Of a DNA stretch of 64,000 bases, positions 33,224-45,233 are shown piece after piece. The translations under genes and the position numbers were made by a program. The stretch's first letter is position 1. Every line of letters begins with the position of its first letter. Under the pieces are notes generated by a model. The model made no database searches and was not told the origin of the DNA. It saw only the letters and a program-made list of their open reading frames with translations. Source of the DNA: Physcia stellaris (taxonomy: Eukaryota > Ascomycota > Lecanoromycetes > Caliciales > Physciaceae); the NCBI GenBank assembly GCA_018902385.1, contig JABSSW010000025.1:496001-560000 (forward strand), given 5' to 3'.

Positions 33224-34365
33224 TCCTTCGTGTGGGTTGGTATTGCTGTGGTGGGAGCTGGTTGTGGTAGTTTGAGGGGTGCTTGAGAGCTTCAAAGATC
33301 CAATATCGGGAGATCTAAGCACGAATGGATGATCTTTATTATCAAGGGATATCTACTAGGTTCTTTGGAGAGAAAACATGGCGTCTTCAATCTATAAATT
33401 ATGAGTTTGTTGTTTGGTCTTAAACTATTTTGTTTGAATCAAGACAAAGAAGGTCTGGTCTCTGCTGTGACTCTTGAGAGCTGCTTAATTCACGAACCAA
33501 GGAACCTGTTCTCTCAAATCCTTGGTCATCATGCTTGTGGTTTAGAGAAGAATGTATGAGATTCTAAGACGGAAACTAGAAGAGAGCAATCATGGCCCTG
33601 GTTGGAGCTGCATTCAATGCCTTATCTATCATCTCTTTGCCATATATAATATCAAGCAAGATCTAAGGCATTTCGCGCTCAATGAAACGACGTCCCCTTT
33701 GCTCCGGCTTCCTCTAAGTGCCAACGCTGGCATTCTCATTTCTTCCAAGCTCCAAATGCTCTTCTTGTGACGTCCGGATCGTCCTCTAGCACATTGTTAT
33801 CGATTATGATTGTTTCTATGTTTGGTGATGCACCTGCAAGAGGAAGGGCGCTCATCGATGATCACAATTTAATTTCACTCCATAAAGAGGTTTCATCAGG
33901 ATGTTGTAATTATGATTAGAAAAGCCACAGGACTCTTCGGAATGGCTATGTTGAGAGAACAGAATACTTCGGACTCAAAGCCTTATCGAGAATGTATCCC
34001 TTTCTGTATGCCAACAGACGAACCATGTTAGAGTGATCATCTGAGGAGCTCTCTAATCTCCATTCCACTTCAGATAACAGATGTCAAAGATAGATCAAGC
34101 TAGCATTCGAAAGGATGAGCTCTTATTATGTCGTTCGCATTGATGCTTCTGTAAACCCTTGAAGCTTCTCAGCAATAGGCCGCTTCTATCATCTGCGTCT
34201 AAGAGCCTAGAAATTTCCAGGTGGAGCAAATTAAACAGACGACCTATCGCAAGCTCATTGATATTTATTCAAGGCTAGCTGGAACCGTTTCAGATGCAGT
34301 GGTGTTTGACAGGTGTATTGTAGGCAATGAGGACCGAACACTCAACGTGATTTGTCTATTGGCAC
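33224..34365. other. Gene-poor interval, 1.1 kb
   Basis: No supportable gene or repeat was recognised. Confidence 0.5.
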
Positions 34366-35501
34366 CTAAATCACACTTGGAGTCAGTGTATAAAACTCGA
34401 TGATCAATACTCTACCTTTGGTTGATGTATAGTAGCCTCGCAAATAGAACATGGCTATACTTACCAAGCATTCTTGACTCACCAGTGACGCCATGTCGAG
34501 CGCACATCTCCGTTACTGCCACGGCAGCAGTGTAAAAGTCCCAGTATAGGCCCTTTGTAGGTGCCAGATAGGAATCCATATTTACGATGAAGACACAAGG
34601 TCCAGGAACTATGAAGAGATAAAACGTCAGTCATGAGAGCGTCTCTATTCATCTTTGAAACATGTAGAAGCCTCTTACCTTTTCCGTATATTTTGGGGAG
34701 AATAACCTCATTACGTTGGTGCTTGCCCTGTCTAGTGAAGATTCCCCAAGTATGTCCGGATGGCATCAGCTCCAGACTTCCTCGACAAGATGAGTATATC
34801 AGGCCGCGATCCGTACCGCCACAAACGACGTTTGGTTCGTATTGAGTCATGATGATTCGTAGATGTCCCTCAGGTGCTAGAAATTGAAATCAGCTCCCCA
34901 GTTTCGAATTCATAGGACTGGTATTGAGCGGACTTGGTTTTGATGACGTAGGTATGAATGCTCACACTGCACGTACAGAAACCGGTTACTGAGCCACCCG
35001 AACCATGCTTATACCTGGTCGACCTGGGTGTAGCACAGACGTCGAACAGAGATCTTGCAGCGTGTGAGACAGCGAGACCGTTAGCGACATCGCCCGTTGC
35101 CCCTTCCACCAGTACAACATCGAAAGCGCACAATCCATCATCACTGAGATATCGCAAAGGAACCGTTACAGCTCTATTATGTTGAGAGTGGCCGCCGAAA
35201 ATTAAGGGCTTGGTGGACGGGACAATCTTATTCCACGCGTTAAGACAGCTATACTGTGCCACGTGTGGCACTTCACCCAGGGAAATTCTATCAGATATGG
35301 ATATGAACGGACATGAGGAGACTTACTGAACTTCCCAAACCGAAGGTCACATCGAACGCGAGGTGAACGACCGGCTTTATAGTTCGAGATGTTGCCAATA
35401 GTTGTGGAATTGCCGTACAGCGACGACGGAAGAGAAATATTCATAGACGGCACAAGCGGAAGAAAGAAAATAAACAAGACAAAAACGACTGAATTGTACA
35501 T
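34366..35501 (-). CDS. Small secreted protein with two tandem cysteine-containing modules (fungal-specific family)
   Basis: Five exons on the minus strand: 35327-35501, 34977-35270, 34679-34876, 34465-34608, 34366-34415 (286 aa, all junctions in frame). The N-terminus (VVFVLFIFFLPLVPS) is a signal peptide. Two similar modules follow. The first has SCLNAWNKI, a FGGHSQHNRAVTVPLRYLS stretch and DGLCAFDVVLV; the second has SCRGSLELMPSG, GIFTRQGKHQRNEVILPK and GPCVFIVNM. Each module ends in a helical Ala-rich segment with a Cys, and YEPNVVCGG links them. This layout (C...MP...F...P......C) recurs in many small secreted proteins of filamentous fungi of unknown function. The last donor is ambiguous: GTAAGT at the end of exon 4 or an earlier in-phase GTGAGT. 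Confidence 0.75.
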
Positions 35502-36284
35502 GTTCTAAGTCGCTATTGCGGAACGAATGCCGGATGCAAGAAAGGAAAAGGAGGCTCTAGCCTATGACATGGACATAAATGCAATCTAGGTATCGCCGAA
35601 CCAAGCTCAAGATGATCCTTAAAACATTTAAAACTTTAAGTGCATTTTGATCGTTGCAGCGCATCCAGTGGACACGCGACAAGTTGAAGCGCAGGAGGTA
35701 CACCATTGGATCGCAAAAAATCTTGATGTAATCGTATGGAAGCCACAGTCCGCATGTTGTACATTTTAAGGGTCAACATTGCACAATCCCATGGCTGTCT
35801 CGTTACATCGTTACAACTCTCCTCACTTCCTCATGATACGGGCCAAAGAATATTCTTTGCAGGCATTGAAGCTCATGTATTCGGCGATGGAATCGGATTA
35901 GCCCTGCTCAGCTGATGGGCTCAGAGCTATCTTGGGAGACTCCATAAAAGGGTGGCACGAGATCCATTACAATAATGAAACAATGATTGGGAAGAAGAGT
36001 CTTGCGCAACAGGCAAAATCCATTCCCAGAAAAGAAGGGACGGATGGCTGCGGGGGACGGGCCGAGCCGAGGCCGCTGGACCCTTGATTTGAAGTCAGCC
36101 CTACCACGCGTGACTTGATTTCGCGTTCCCGCCACGATGATTTTTCAGATTTACATCTCCTTCATTTGCATCACAGAGAGGATATTTGATATCAGCTCAG
36201 AGCTCTAGACAGGTTGATCTAATACTTTATTCTTTAATTTGCGTGCGAGCTTCCTTTGATAATCCTTTCACTGTCAGATACGAC
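35502..36284. other. Intergenic, divergent promoters
   Basis: Holds upstream regions of the secreted-protein gene (minus) and the DUF4211 gene (plus). No ORF stands out. Confidence 0.5.
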
Positions 36285-39210
36285 ATGCCAAGATCAAAGA
36301 AGAAAAGGCAAACACGACTGACCTTTTCCCCACTTTCTTCCTCCTCACCAGCAGCTTCTAGCTATTCAAGTCAGATAAAGGAAAGAGCCGCTGCTGTTCG
36401 CTATGACAACCATGGTCGCTCTGCCAAGAAAAGACGTATCAATGGCCACTCTCCCGCTCAACCAACCCTTGATTCCATCAGTTCTCCATCATTTATTTAT
36501 TCAAATCCACGGGTGGTTATTGAATCGCCGCCGAAGGTGGCCATTACAGCCAAAAAGCCATCTATCTTTAATAGAACAGCATTACCAACACCAGAAGCTT
36601 CATCTCAAGTAGAAGAAAATATGGAGAACCGAGGTGAGTCCTTAAGTGCCACGAACGAGCCTATACTGATGTAGGGCCATGTTCAGAAAATGAGAAGCAA
36701 TCGACCAATCTAGAGTCAAGCTCTGAAGAAGATGTTCATATTACTCCTGTTCCAAAGAGGCTGTTCAGCGACCGGACCAAAGCGAAGAATAGCGGCAGTG
36801 ATGTCTTTGCCGATTCTTCATCGCCTTTGACCGAGGTAAAGCCAAGGGCTATTTCTGGCCCTTCACCTGTGGCCCTTGCTGGTAGTCGGATTAGATTCGG
36901 CACTGACCGGGATGTCGACTCAGATGCTAGCATCGCTGACTGTGATCACGTGTTACTCTCCAGTAGTGAGGACGAATCTGATCAGCTAGAAAAGCGCAGG
37001 AAGTTCTTTTCATCCACTAAAAATCAAAGTGGCACACAGACACCGCCGCGGACAGGGCCTGAAGTGACTTCATACGGCCGTCCCCGGCGAGTCATTTCTA
37101 GCAGGAGCAGAGAATCTACCATACCCGATATTCTTCTCGAACGAAAGCAAAGCACAGAGTCACCGACAAAATCTATCAATTCAGGGCCCGACTCAACCTC
37201 AATTGGGCGATTCAAGAGGGTCGGCAATGAGAGAATGGCCTTGAACATGTCAAAAGTATTCGAGCCCACAGCACCAAAGCGTCAGAACCGACAAGGCGCA
37301 AACATGGATATATTTGACAATCACGACTCTACTACTTCCGATTCTGACGAGATCCTGACCCCCGCTCGCCGCAAGCCTACTGCAAAACCGAGCAAGGCTG
37401 AAGTGAGCGATGACGATAGTGATGACGTTAGAAGTCCAGTGCCTAATTTGAGGAAGCGGGTCAACAGAGTGAGGTCGAACGTTATCCCGATATCCGATGG
37501 AGCAAAGTCGTCAAGCGAAGGTGTGTTGACGACGCCCGGCCGTAAGGGACGCCTTCGCAGAGGTGCCGAAATACCCAAATTGCTTACATCGACCGCTGGT
37601 CATGAATCCACGAATGAGATACAAGAAGACATTGAAGATCTCAAAGGTACAGGTAAGCGTATACCGAAGCTTCTCCCAAAGCCTAGTACGAAGTGGCGCG
37701 ATTATTGAACACTTATATTGAAAACACTGCGATCACCCGACTTCGGCCGGAATTAGAGATAACCCATGGTCTGGTCTGGTGTGATCCTGCCTCCCATGCA
37801 TCGCCAATAATACACCCAAAATGACAAGACGGGTACCAGGGTTTGGCACAAAGCATATACAGGCGGCAATAAGACGGCATGAAGACGACATGAGTTAAAC
37901 GTCGCTCCCTGATTCCGGCCCAAGACGGGTCAACGTATTTTTGTCGAGATACGTGTTCAACAAAGCACCACTTCGTACCGGGCTGTAGAATAGGCTCTTT
38001 TCATTAGTCATTCTTTTATACAGAATACTAATTCGCCCTATAGAGGTACGCCCTACCAGAACCAGAGGCTCGCAAAGGACTCCGAAGAAAACCAAAGCAC
38101 AAGAACAACTTGAGTTGATCAAACGCCGTCGCGCTGGTGAGAAAGTGAGTGAGACAAGTCCTGGTCGTAAAGAAATTACAACACCGTCTCGCAGTCAACG
38201 GGCTCTCTATGATACCACAACCGACGATGAAGAAAGCAATCTACCAGAAGTGTCCGAAGAAGAAGTCTACCACCATCCCATTCGCGCAGGCGAAAACCTC
38301 GATCAATACGATGAGGATTTCGTCATTGAAGATGAAGACTCCACCATCGGCGCCCCTGCTGACCTGACAGACATGCCCTTCGAGTATACCCGCCACGCCC
38401 ACAAGAAGCCTATCGAACACTTCAAGGACGCCGTCGAATGGATGGTCCACAACAAACTCAACCCCGCGTTCCCTCGCGACGACGCAAGATACCAGGCCGC
38501 CTTCCTCAAACTCGACGACGAAGTCCAATTTCTGGCAGGCAGCAAATTCACATCCTCTGCGTGGGGCATCGCCTTCCTCGACGCACTCAAATCCCGCCCT
38601 GAGCTCACCTTGCTCGAGAACACCGACCCACTGAACTTGCATCATTGCGCAGCTTGCAACAAATCCAACCATCCCGCCACATTCCAACTCACCTTCAGCG
38701 GGAAACCTTACCATCGGCGCACCCTCGAAGACATCTCCGACGACTCGGACTCGGACATTCAGCACCAGGTATGCCTTTTCCATTTGCCTACTTGGGTCTA
38801 ACTAGCCAGATTCATGTCTTCCAACCCCCCGTTTGCCCGAGACTGGACAAGGCTGACATCGAACTTCACTGCAGAGTGACAACGAGCCTGACAGCAGCAA
38901 AACGTTCTACGTAGGTCGTACCTGCTGCGCGAACGCGGAGACGGCCCACGCGCTGCACCACTGGCGGCACGCGCTCAATCACTGGGTGCTCGAATGGCTG
39001 GGCGAGCAGGGGTATACCGCGCCCGAGGGAATCGTGCAGCGGGATGGATGGAGCACGAAGCGAAAGACGGCGTATGCGAACAGCATCGTGGATGACATGG
39101 TGGAGAGTGAGGTGATGAGACAGCTGTACAGGGAGTTCAAGGGGAATCTGCAGGCGGCGAGGGATGTGAGGAATGATCGGTATAGTTATGGGAAGAAACG
39201 TGGGAGGTAG
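36285..39210 (+). CDS. DUF4211-containing nuclear-type protein (CCDC82-like C-terminus)
   Basis: Four exons (36285-36633, 36675-37652, 38044-38768, 38875-39210) encode 795 aa. The N-terminal 440 residues are Ser/Arg/Lys-rich and disordered, with basic clusters (MPRSKKKRQTRLTF; KRRRAG) suitable for nuclear localisation and acidic Ser-Asp-Glu patches. The C-terminal region is a DUF4211 domain: FEYTRHAHKKPIEHFKDAVEW, LHHCAACNKSNHPATFQL and TCCANAETAHALHHWRHAL, with conserved Cys pairs that could bind a metal. DUF4211 also occurs in the human coiled-coil protein CCDC82; its function is not established. The second intron (391 bp) is much longer than the others because it contains a MITE-like copy. 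Confidence 0.88.
37760..37992 (-). mobile_element. MITE-like element, copy E (inside an intron)
   Basis: About 233 bp, same orientation as copy D. The left end is TAACCCATGGTCTGGTCTGG and the right end is diverged (TACCGGGCTGTAGAATA). It shares CCCATGCATCGCCAATAA and GGTTTGGCACAAAGCATATA. It lies wholly within intron 2 of the DUF4211 gene, about 107 bp after the donor and 51 bp before the acceptor, leaving splice signals intact. Confidence 0.8.
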
Positions 39211-39618
39211 CTCCCTGGCAAGATTTGCGAATGCACAGACGGTAGCTCCGACTTGGGGAATAGATTGGGTTTGAACTTCGATTCATGGTTGGGTTATCCT
39301 TACCGCCTTACGGGGAGCTGACACTTCGGGCAGCTAGTTATAAGTTGGTAGAAGGCGATCGTCTGCCTTTAATTATGGGTCAATGACCCGCTCTAGCGGA
39401 GCTATAATCATTCTCCATTGTTCTTTACGATTGTCCAGGTGGCATAGTTGTACGGCATAACGGTGATCCACTACGTCTGGGTATCCACAAGCCCTCTAAG
39501 CTTGACTAGTTGCATTAGAGAAGAGAAACATCCGATATGTAATGTACACGGTTCCCTCCTCCCCTCCCTCCTTCTTCCTCCCCGTCCCCCTCCCCACACC
39601 ATCCCTCCTCCCCAGAAT
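39211..39618. other. Convergent intergenic region
   Basis: 3' flanks of the DUF4211 and TOM22 genes. Nothing else was seen. Confidence 0.55.
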
Positions 39619-40251
39619 CTACAGCGCCGGTTTCCCCAACGCAGCACCAGGACTAACCCCCTCGCCCATAACCTCCCTCTGCTTCATCTCCCGCTCCTGC
39701 TCCACGATCGCCTGCTCCTCGACATACGCCACCGCCCAGGGAACCATGACCAGCAGCGCGGAGGTGGAGAGCACGTAGAGCCCCTTGCCTGTGAAGAGGG
39801 CTGTGGTTTTGGTGAGGGATGTTAGGGAGCTGGAGTGCGCGGATTAGCTTTGTTCTTTGATGGAGGAAGGGCGGGGAGGGGGGAGCGGGGGAAATACCTA
39901 ACCGAAGACGATATCCGTCGCCGCGCTGACGGCGGCAGCATATCTTTCAGCGCGTAGATGCGGTCGGAGAGGGATTCTTGGGGTGGGAGGCCTGGGGAGG
40001 GAGGCGCGGAGGAGAGGGAGGAGTCTGGGTACCCGTTCTGTTAGCTAGGGTAGGTAGGGAGACGCAAAAACGAGCCAGGGGCTGCAATATAAGAGCGTGA
40101 GGAGTAAGAGGGAATGAAATGGCTGGCTGAGAGAGAGAGGGGGAGGCGTACCGGTGTCGGTGAAATCGGCGTCGTCTTCGAATTCATCTGATGCTGGGCC
40201 TGGCTGGGGAGCGTTCAGCTCGGCGTCTTTGACTTCTTCGAGTTGCACCAT
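39619..40251 (-). CDS. TOM22: Mitochondrial import receptor subunit Tom22
   Basis: Three exons (40152-40251, 39898-40024, 39619-39829) encode 145 aa. The acidic N-terminus (MVQLEEVKDAELN...DEFEDDADFTDTDSS) is the cytosolic presequence-binding domain. It is followed by the conserved ESLSDRIYALKDMLPPSARR block, a segment leading into one transmembrane helix (GLYVLSTSALLVMVPWAVAYV) and a short intermembrane-space tail. Tom22 is the central receptor of the TOM complex, anchored by one membrane helix. Junctions are supported by phase: the first acceptor is CCCAG|AC and the second donor is AG|GTATTT. A nearer AG (CTAACAG) would put exon 2 out of frame. The upstream neighbour on the same strand encodes MPP-alpha, which acts later in the same import route; no operon is implied. 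Confidence 0.93.
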
Positions 40252-40648
40252 CGCGACGGATTATGCTGGTGATTATGAATGCTTTAGAGGCGCGAGAAAT
40301 AGTGATTGGAGATGATAGAGTGCTAAGGATGGTGCAGCGCAAATTGGCGGTTTTGGGAAGCTTTGGAAAGCTTGCTTGAGATTTGGAGGAATTGAATGGC
40401 GCTAGAACGGGTGGCGGCAGATATGGCGCCGAGCCGCGTGGTATCAAAACTTTAATTTGTATCAGTGTCACGTGTCTGAACGTGAAAGTGATGGATTGTT
40501 CCACATGAGATACACAGAAATGTCGTCATGGACGTTTCTACCAAATAATGCGCAGCCTCACAAATATACAAGCTAGCTTTGTGCTGCTAGAAATACATGG
40601 TGTCACACAAAGATAGGTATAAGTTGAGAATGCCTGAACTAGCCACGA
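40252..40648. other. Intergenic between TOM22 and MPP-alpha
   Basis: About 400 bp holding the TOM22 promoter and the MPP-alpha 3' flank. Nothing notable. Confidence 0.5.
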
Positions 40649-42526
40649 TCATCTCCTTCCTAGATTCCACTTTGATATTCGTTGCTGGATCTCATCCCAA
40701 CCGAACTTCCTTGCACTGGCCCCCTCCTGCTGCCCTTCCTGCAACACCACTGTCGGCGCTCCGCTCCCTTGGCCAGCGTTATACACCTGTCCACTCAAAA
40801 CCTGTTTCGCTACGCGCCTCAAGTCTTGAACGGTCAGGGCATCAATCTTCCTACACATCTCCTTAACGCCCACCTTGCGCCCATGAACCTGTACTTGCCG
40901 TCCTAGATCTTCCAATTCGACCATCCGGCTTTCAAGGTTCATTAAGAGGGAGCTTCGAAGTTGATTCTTGGCGCGGCTGACTTCGACATCTTTCAGACAA
41001 AAGTGACCCGAATCCAGTGTTAGGTTTTGAAGCTCGCGACACATGACCTCCAGCATTTGTGTGACCCGTTGCGGTGTGCAGCTCCCACTGATGCCGAACA
41101 GGCCGGAGTCCGTGTAGGAGTGGTTGAAAGCTATGCAAGACTCTACCCAGCCGTTCTGATTCAAGACATTGGAGTATAGCCTTGAATACATTCCTTTGCC
41201 AGGCCCGCCGGCACTAAAGGAGCCGCCCCCGCCAAGTAGTGTTTGCAGGGTCGCGAGTGCGTAGATGTCTTCTGATGCAATTGGGAGAGCTTCGAAAGCG
41301 ATATGAATATGGGAGAGATGAGGCAGCGCAGGATTGATGGGTGGTGGGAGGTGTGGTAAGGAGAGGAAACCTCCGGTGTAATGGGAGGGGGCGGTGAGAT
41401 TGAGGGCGAGCGATTGCGGTGAAGCATCGATGGAGGATACTGAGGCATGGTTGGATGATGAAGTTGATAGGTTCTTGAGGAATGGGATGTTTTTGAGTAA
41501 TCGCGATGGCTGAGATGGAGATGAAGGCGGTGTGGACGCAGGAGATGAGTAGGTTGACGGATGAGGAGATGAAGAAAACGATGGCGTAGAAGATGATAGA
41601 CTGTCTGAGGAAGAATTCGTGAAGGATGTATTCAATCCAGTTCCGGACACGGTTGGCCCTTGATCTCTTCGCATATCTCCGAAGTATTTTTCCGTGAGCT
41701 TCAAGGCGCTATCATGGGATACACCGGCAAAGGCAACCACCATCCTCTCCGGTTTGAAAAAGGTATTTCGATATTTTTCCACTACATCCCGATTTATGTA
41801 AGGCAAGCGCTCCTGGGGACATAGCAATGGGTTTCCTAGAGTATTGTCTTTATACGCAGCAACGTTGACTAGTTCCGGCAATATCAGCTCCGGCTTCGAC
41901 CAAATTTCCCCAATTTCGTATTCTGCTGTTTCGAGCTGTTGGTACACCTCTTGGTCTGTAATCATGGGTTCTCGTATTGTTTCGGCAAGTAGAGCTAATG
42001 TAGTTGGAACGGAGGAGTTGAAGCTTGCGGACTGATACATGAGAGCCTCTCGAGAAGATGCGCATTGTATGTTTCCTCCCAGAGTTTCCAACGATTCGAG
42101 CATTTCATCCGAAGTCCTTGAACTAGTGGACTAGAAACATGAGTCAGAAATCATTTACCATTCCATTACATGGGCAAACGTGCTTTGAAGGCTAATCTGT
42201 CCACGATGTGACTGACGCCCCGCAACTCCTCATCCTCAAATCGCGAACCGGCATCGATGTACACGCCAATGCCTGCAAAAGGGCCTGGAAGAGATTCGGT
42301 AGCGACCCGAACGCCGTTGGGTAATATAGTGATCTGATCAAGCTCCGTAGGATCCTTGGTTGTGTCAGCTTTTGCCGTAACGGGATCTTGAGCGTCAAGG
42401 TACCTTCTGTATTGTGTCGATTTGGGTAGCGAGCCGTCGACACAACGTCGGTGATTTTTTGGCTGCATTCGCTGCACTCGCTACGTTACTGGAGATACGT
42501 GCAAATGCACGAGATTGTGGTATCAT
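40649..42526 (-). CDS. MAS2: Mitochondrial processing peptidase, alpha subunit
   Basis: Three exons (42404-42526, 42184-42354, 40649-42130) encode 591 aa. The start (MIPQSRAFARISSN...) is a basic, Ser/Ala-rich mitochondrial presequence. The mature part has LDQITILPNGVRVATESLPG, GVYIDAGSRFEDEE, HIVDRLAFK/STSSRTSDEML and GGNIQCASSREALMYQ. The catalytic HxxEH of the beta subunit is absent, as expected for alpha. A glycine-rich loop is visible later (LLGGGGSFSAGGPGKGM). With the beta subunit it cleaves presequences in the matrix. The first intron (42355-42403) is 49 nt with a CTGAC branch site. The second (42131-42183) starts with GC instead of GT. A Ser/Pro-rich insert of about 60 residues precedes the C-terminal half. 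Confidence 0.93.
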
Positions 42527-43392
42527 AGCTTGAAGAATTAATTGCAAACGCTTGTCAACTTGAAGGCCTTGAGCAAAATTGTCTGAGCGAGGGAAGAGAG
42601 CTTGGCGCCACGGATTTGCGGACCGTCTACCGCTAGTGCCGAAAAATATAAGGTAGAATTAGCATTAGTCCACGTGACCTACGAATCCTCTTACGTATGT
42701 TCCGAAATCTGTGCGTGCTCTGTACTTCGAATTCCGTGCGCAATCGGTGCGTCGGAATCCAGTTACTCAATGTGCAAAGATGGGGCTTCGACAAGCTTTG
42801 TGATTGAATGTCTGGCTTATCGTAAGTACATGTTGGAGGCGCAGAATTGTCGCACCCACTCTGTACAGACTGAATGCTCTACGAGTGACAGTGGGCCAGA
42901 ACCTCACTACAAGTCCGGGGCCTCTTAAATGCGAGTACTGGCTCACGCCCACTACGCTCTTGGAGCCTGATACATGCTGATGTACACGTCCTACGATGCT
43001 GGGCTAGGTAATGCAATGCGGCTCACTGCCGTGCTCGCTAATAAGGTTGGTCCAGTCTGCTCTATTTACAGCCTGCCACAGACTGTGTTCCGTGTAGTAT
43101 CAGCCTTAACAGATTTCCTCTAAAAGCCTTCACCCTCCAACGTGCCTAAAACCACATAAATACTATTATGTCTTAAGTACTAGTATAACCTCACATATCT
43201 ACGACCCAGTGATCCCAGATTGGAAATCATATCAACGCGAGTGCGTCTCCTTCGAGTTTAAATCACCAAGCAGAGCCGACTCATTAGAAAGCCCTCCATC
43301 TGCTCTACTCTACACTATTCGCCACAGGAAGCCAAAACCTCTATTGTCCGTGTATCTGGCGGCCAATTGACATTCCTCTGGTATCCTCGAAG
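42527..43392. other. Intergenic, divergent promoters
   Basis: Upstream regions of MPP-alpha (minus) and the FAD monooxygenase (plus). No ORF is supported. Confidence 0.5.
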
Positions 43393-45233
43393 ATGTCTCA
43401 ATCAACAACTGAGATTGACGTGCTTGTGTGTGGGGGAGGTCCGGTAGGCCTACTTACAGCTTACTGTCTGAGCCGCTACGGCGTCTCTACTATGGTCGTT
43501 GAACAGCACGTTCCGACAAGTGAGACTCGCTATGGAAGAGCTGCAATGATCATGCCAAGGACACTTGAGTTGCTGGACCAACTTGACCTAGCAGATGCCC
43601 TGGGGCAGATTGGATTCGCCGTTAGGGGCCAGAAGGCGTACAAAGACGGGAAGATGGTAGAAATTGGCCCAACGGTATCTAGCGAGTCCGACACCTTCTT
43701 TGACTATGTAAGACACGCAGCTAATTCGCTTCGATGCACATGTCTGACATCCAATAGGTTCTAGTGTGTCGCCAACGATGGACCGAGCAAGTGATAGCGG
43801 ATGCATACACCAAACTGAATGGGACGTTGCAATACGGAACAAAACTTACAAATATTGAGATCACAGAGCAAGCGAGTAATGATACTGTGCTCACAACAGT
43901 GATGAATCCAGCAGGACAAGAATCTCATGTAAAGAGCAAGTATATCGTCGGTGCAGATGGTGGCCGCTCTGTCGTCCGAAAACTGGCAGGCATAGAATTC
44001 GAAGGTGAGGGAACTAGTCGTCGCTGGGTTCGTATTGATGGCATAGTCGAAACGAACATGCCCGAAGCTCGATATGGCTTGACCAGCATCCACTCAGCGA
44101 GTCACGGATCTATTCTTTGGGTCTGCTTGGATCATAACGCCACCCGTGTTGGCTTCTCGCTTCCTGATACATGCTGGCCCGTAGGGAAAGAAATCACTCA
44201 AGACGATATCGTCCAGGAAGCTCGAAAGGCATTGAAACCCTTTACCCTTGAATTCAAGTCAGTGGACTGGTGGACAGTCTACTCGATTGGTCAGCGGTTA
44301 GCAGCCGATTATAGAGCCCATGACAGACTTTTTGTCGCAGGTGATGCGGCACACACTTACTCGTCAGGATCAGCGCAGGGTATGAATGTTGGCTTACAAG
44401 ACGCGGTGAACCTTGCATGGAAGCTAGCAGGCAGGATCAAAAGTCACTTTGTCGATCGGTTGCTGAACACATATAACATAGAGCGAAGAGCTGTCGCAGA
44501 GCAGATCATTGCGCAAGACAAGATCATATCTCTGCTTACTGAAGGTAAAATACCCTCGGAACTGCGGGATGACCCGGATAAGAACCCGCATAGGTTACTG
44601 TTCAAGCAATTAAAGAAAAACCAAGCATACAGCTCGGGCTTGGGTATCGCCTATCCAGAAGACAATCTTGCAATTGTGCGCGCTTCAGGAACCGTCGCCT
44701 TGAGAATCCGAAGCGGCGAGCGGGCCCCCGACATACTTGTGCAGAGGCCAGGCATCCGTGTTCCACTTCGTCTGCATTCACAAATGAAATACCATGGCGC
44801 TTTTGCTATAGTGGTATTCTGCGGCGATACATCCAAGACAGAGGACCTGATCACAGAGTGGCGAAGCTACCTTGACGGTGCTGAAAGCTTTATGCGCTAT
44901 AAGGCCGACATCTTCGACTCAGCGACCATTATGATCCACGATAACTACGCTGGTGCTCCTAGTGAGAGCTTAAAGACCCATCCATTTGGTCAGGTATTCT
45001 ATGATACGGATGGATCAGCCCATGAACGGTACGGGATCGCTCATGACAAGGGTGCCGTTCTAACAATTCGGCCGGATGGTGTTGTAGGCACTGCCTGTGC
45101 GCTCAACGAAGGACATTTGGTTTCAGCTTTTTTTGCTAAGTTCATGATCACAGAGAAGGAGGAGACCTTAGTCAGCGAATCCAACGGAGTTTCCGCACAT
45201 CACTTGACCAAGGGCGAAATTGAGCTGAACTAG
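43393..45233 (+). CDS. FAD-dependent aromatic-ring monooxygenase (phenol hydroxylase-like)
   Basis: Two exons (43393-43707, 43758-45233) encode 596 aa. The Rossmann dinucleotide motif is at residues 9-27 (VLVCGGGPVGLLTAYCLS). The class-A flavoprotein hydroxylase DG motif follows (YIVGADGGRSVVRKLAG), and the GD motif is LFVAGDAAHTYSSGSAQGMN with NVGLQDAVNLAWKL. The C-terminal third resembles the thioredoxin-like dimerisation domain of phenol 2-monooxygenases. Such enzymes hydroxylate aromatic substrates with NAD(P)H, in catabolism or secondary metabolism. No polyketide synthase, peptide synthetase or regulator lies nearby, so a biosynthetic cluster is not supported. No signal peptide; likely cytosolic. 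Confidence 0.9.

Noticed and set aside
43393-45233. Secondary-metabolite gene cluster around the FAD monooxygenase
   Set aside because: No polyketide synthase, peptide synthetase, terpene cyclase, transporter or cluster regulator lies next to it; the neighbours are MPP-alpha and a repeat region.
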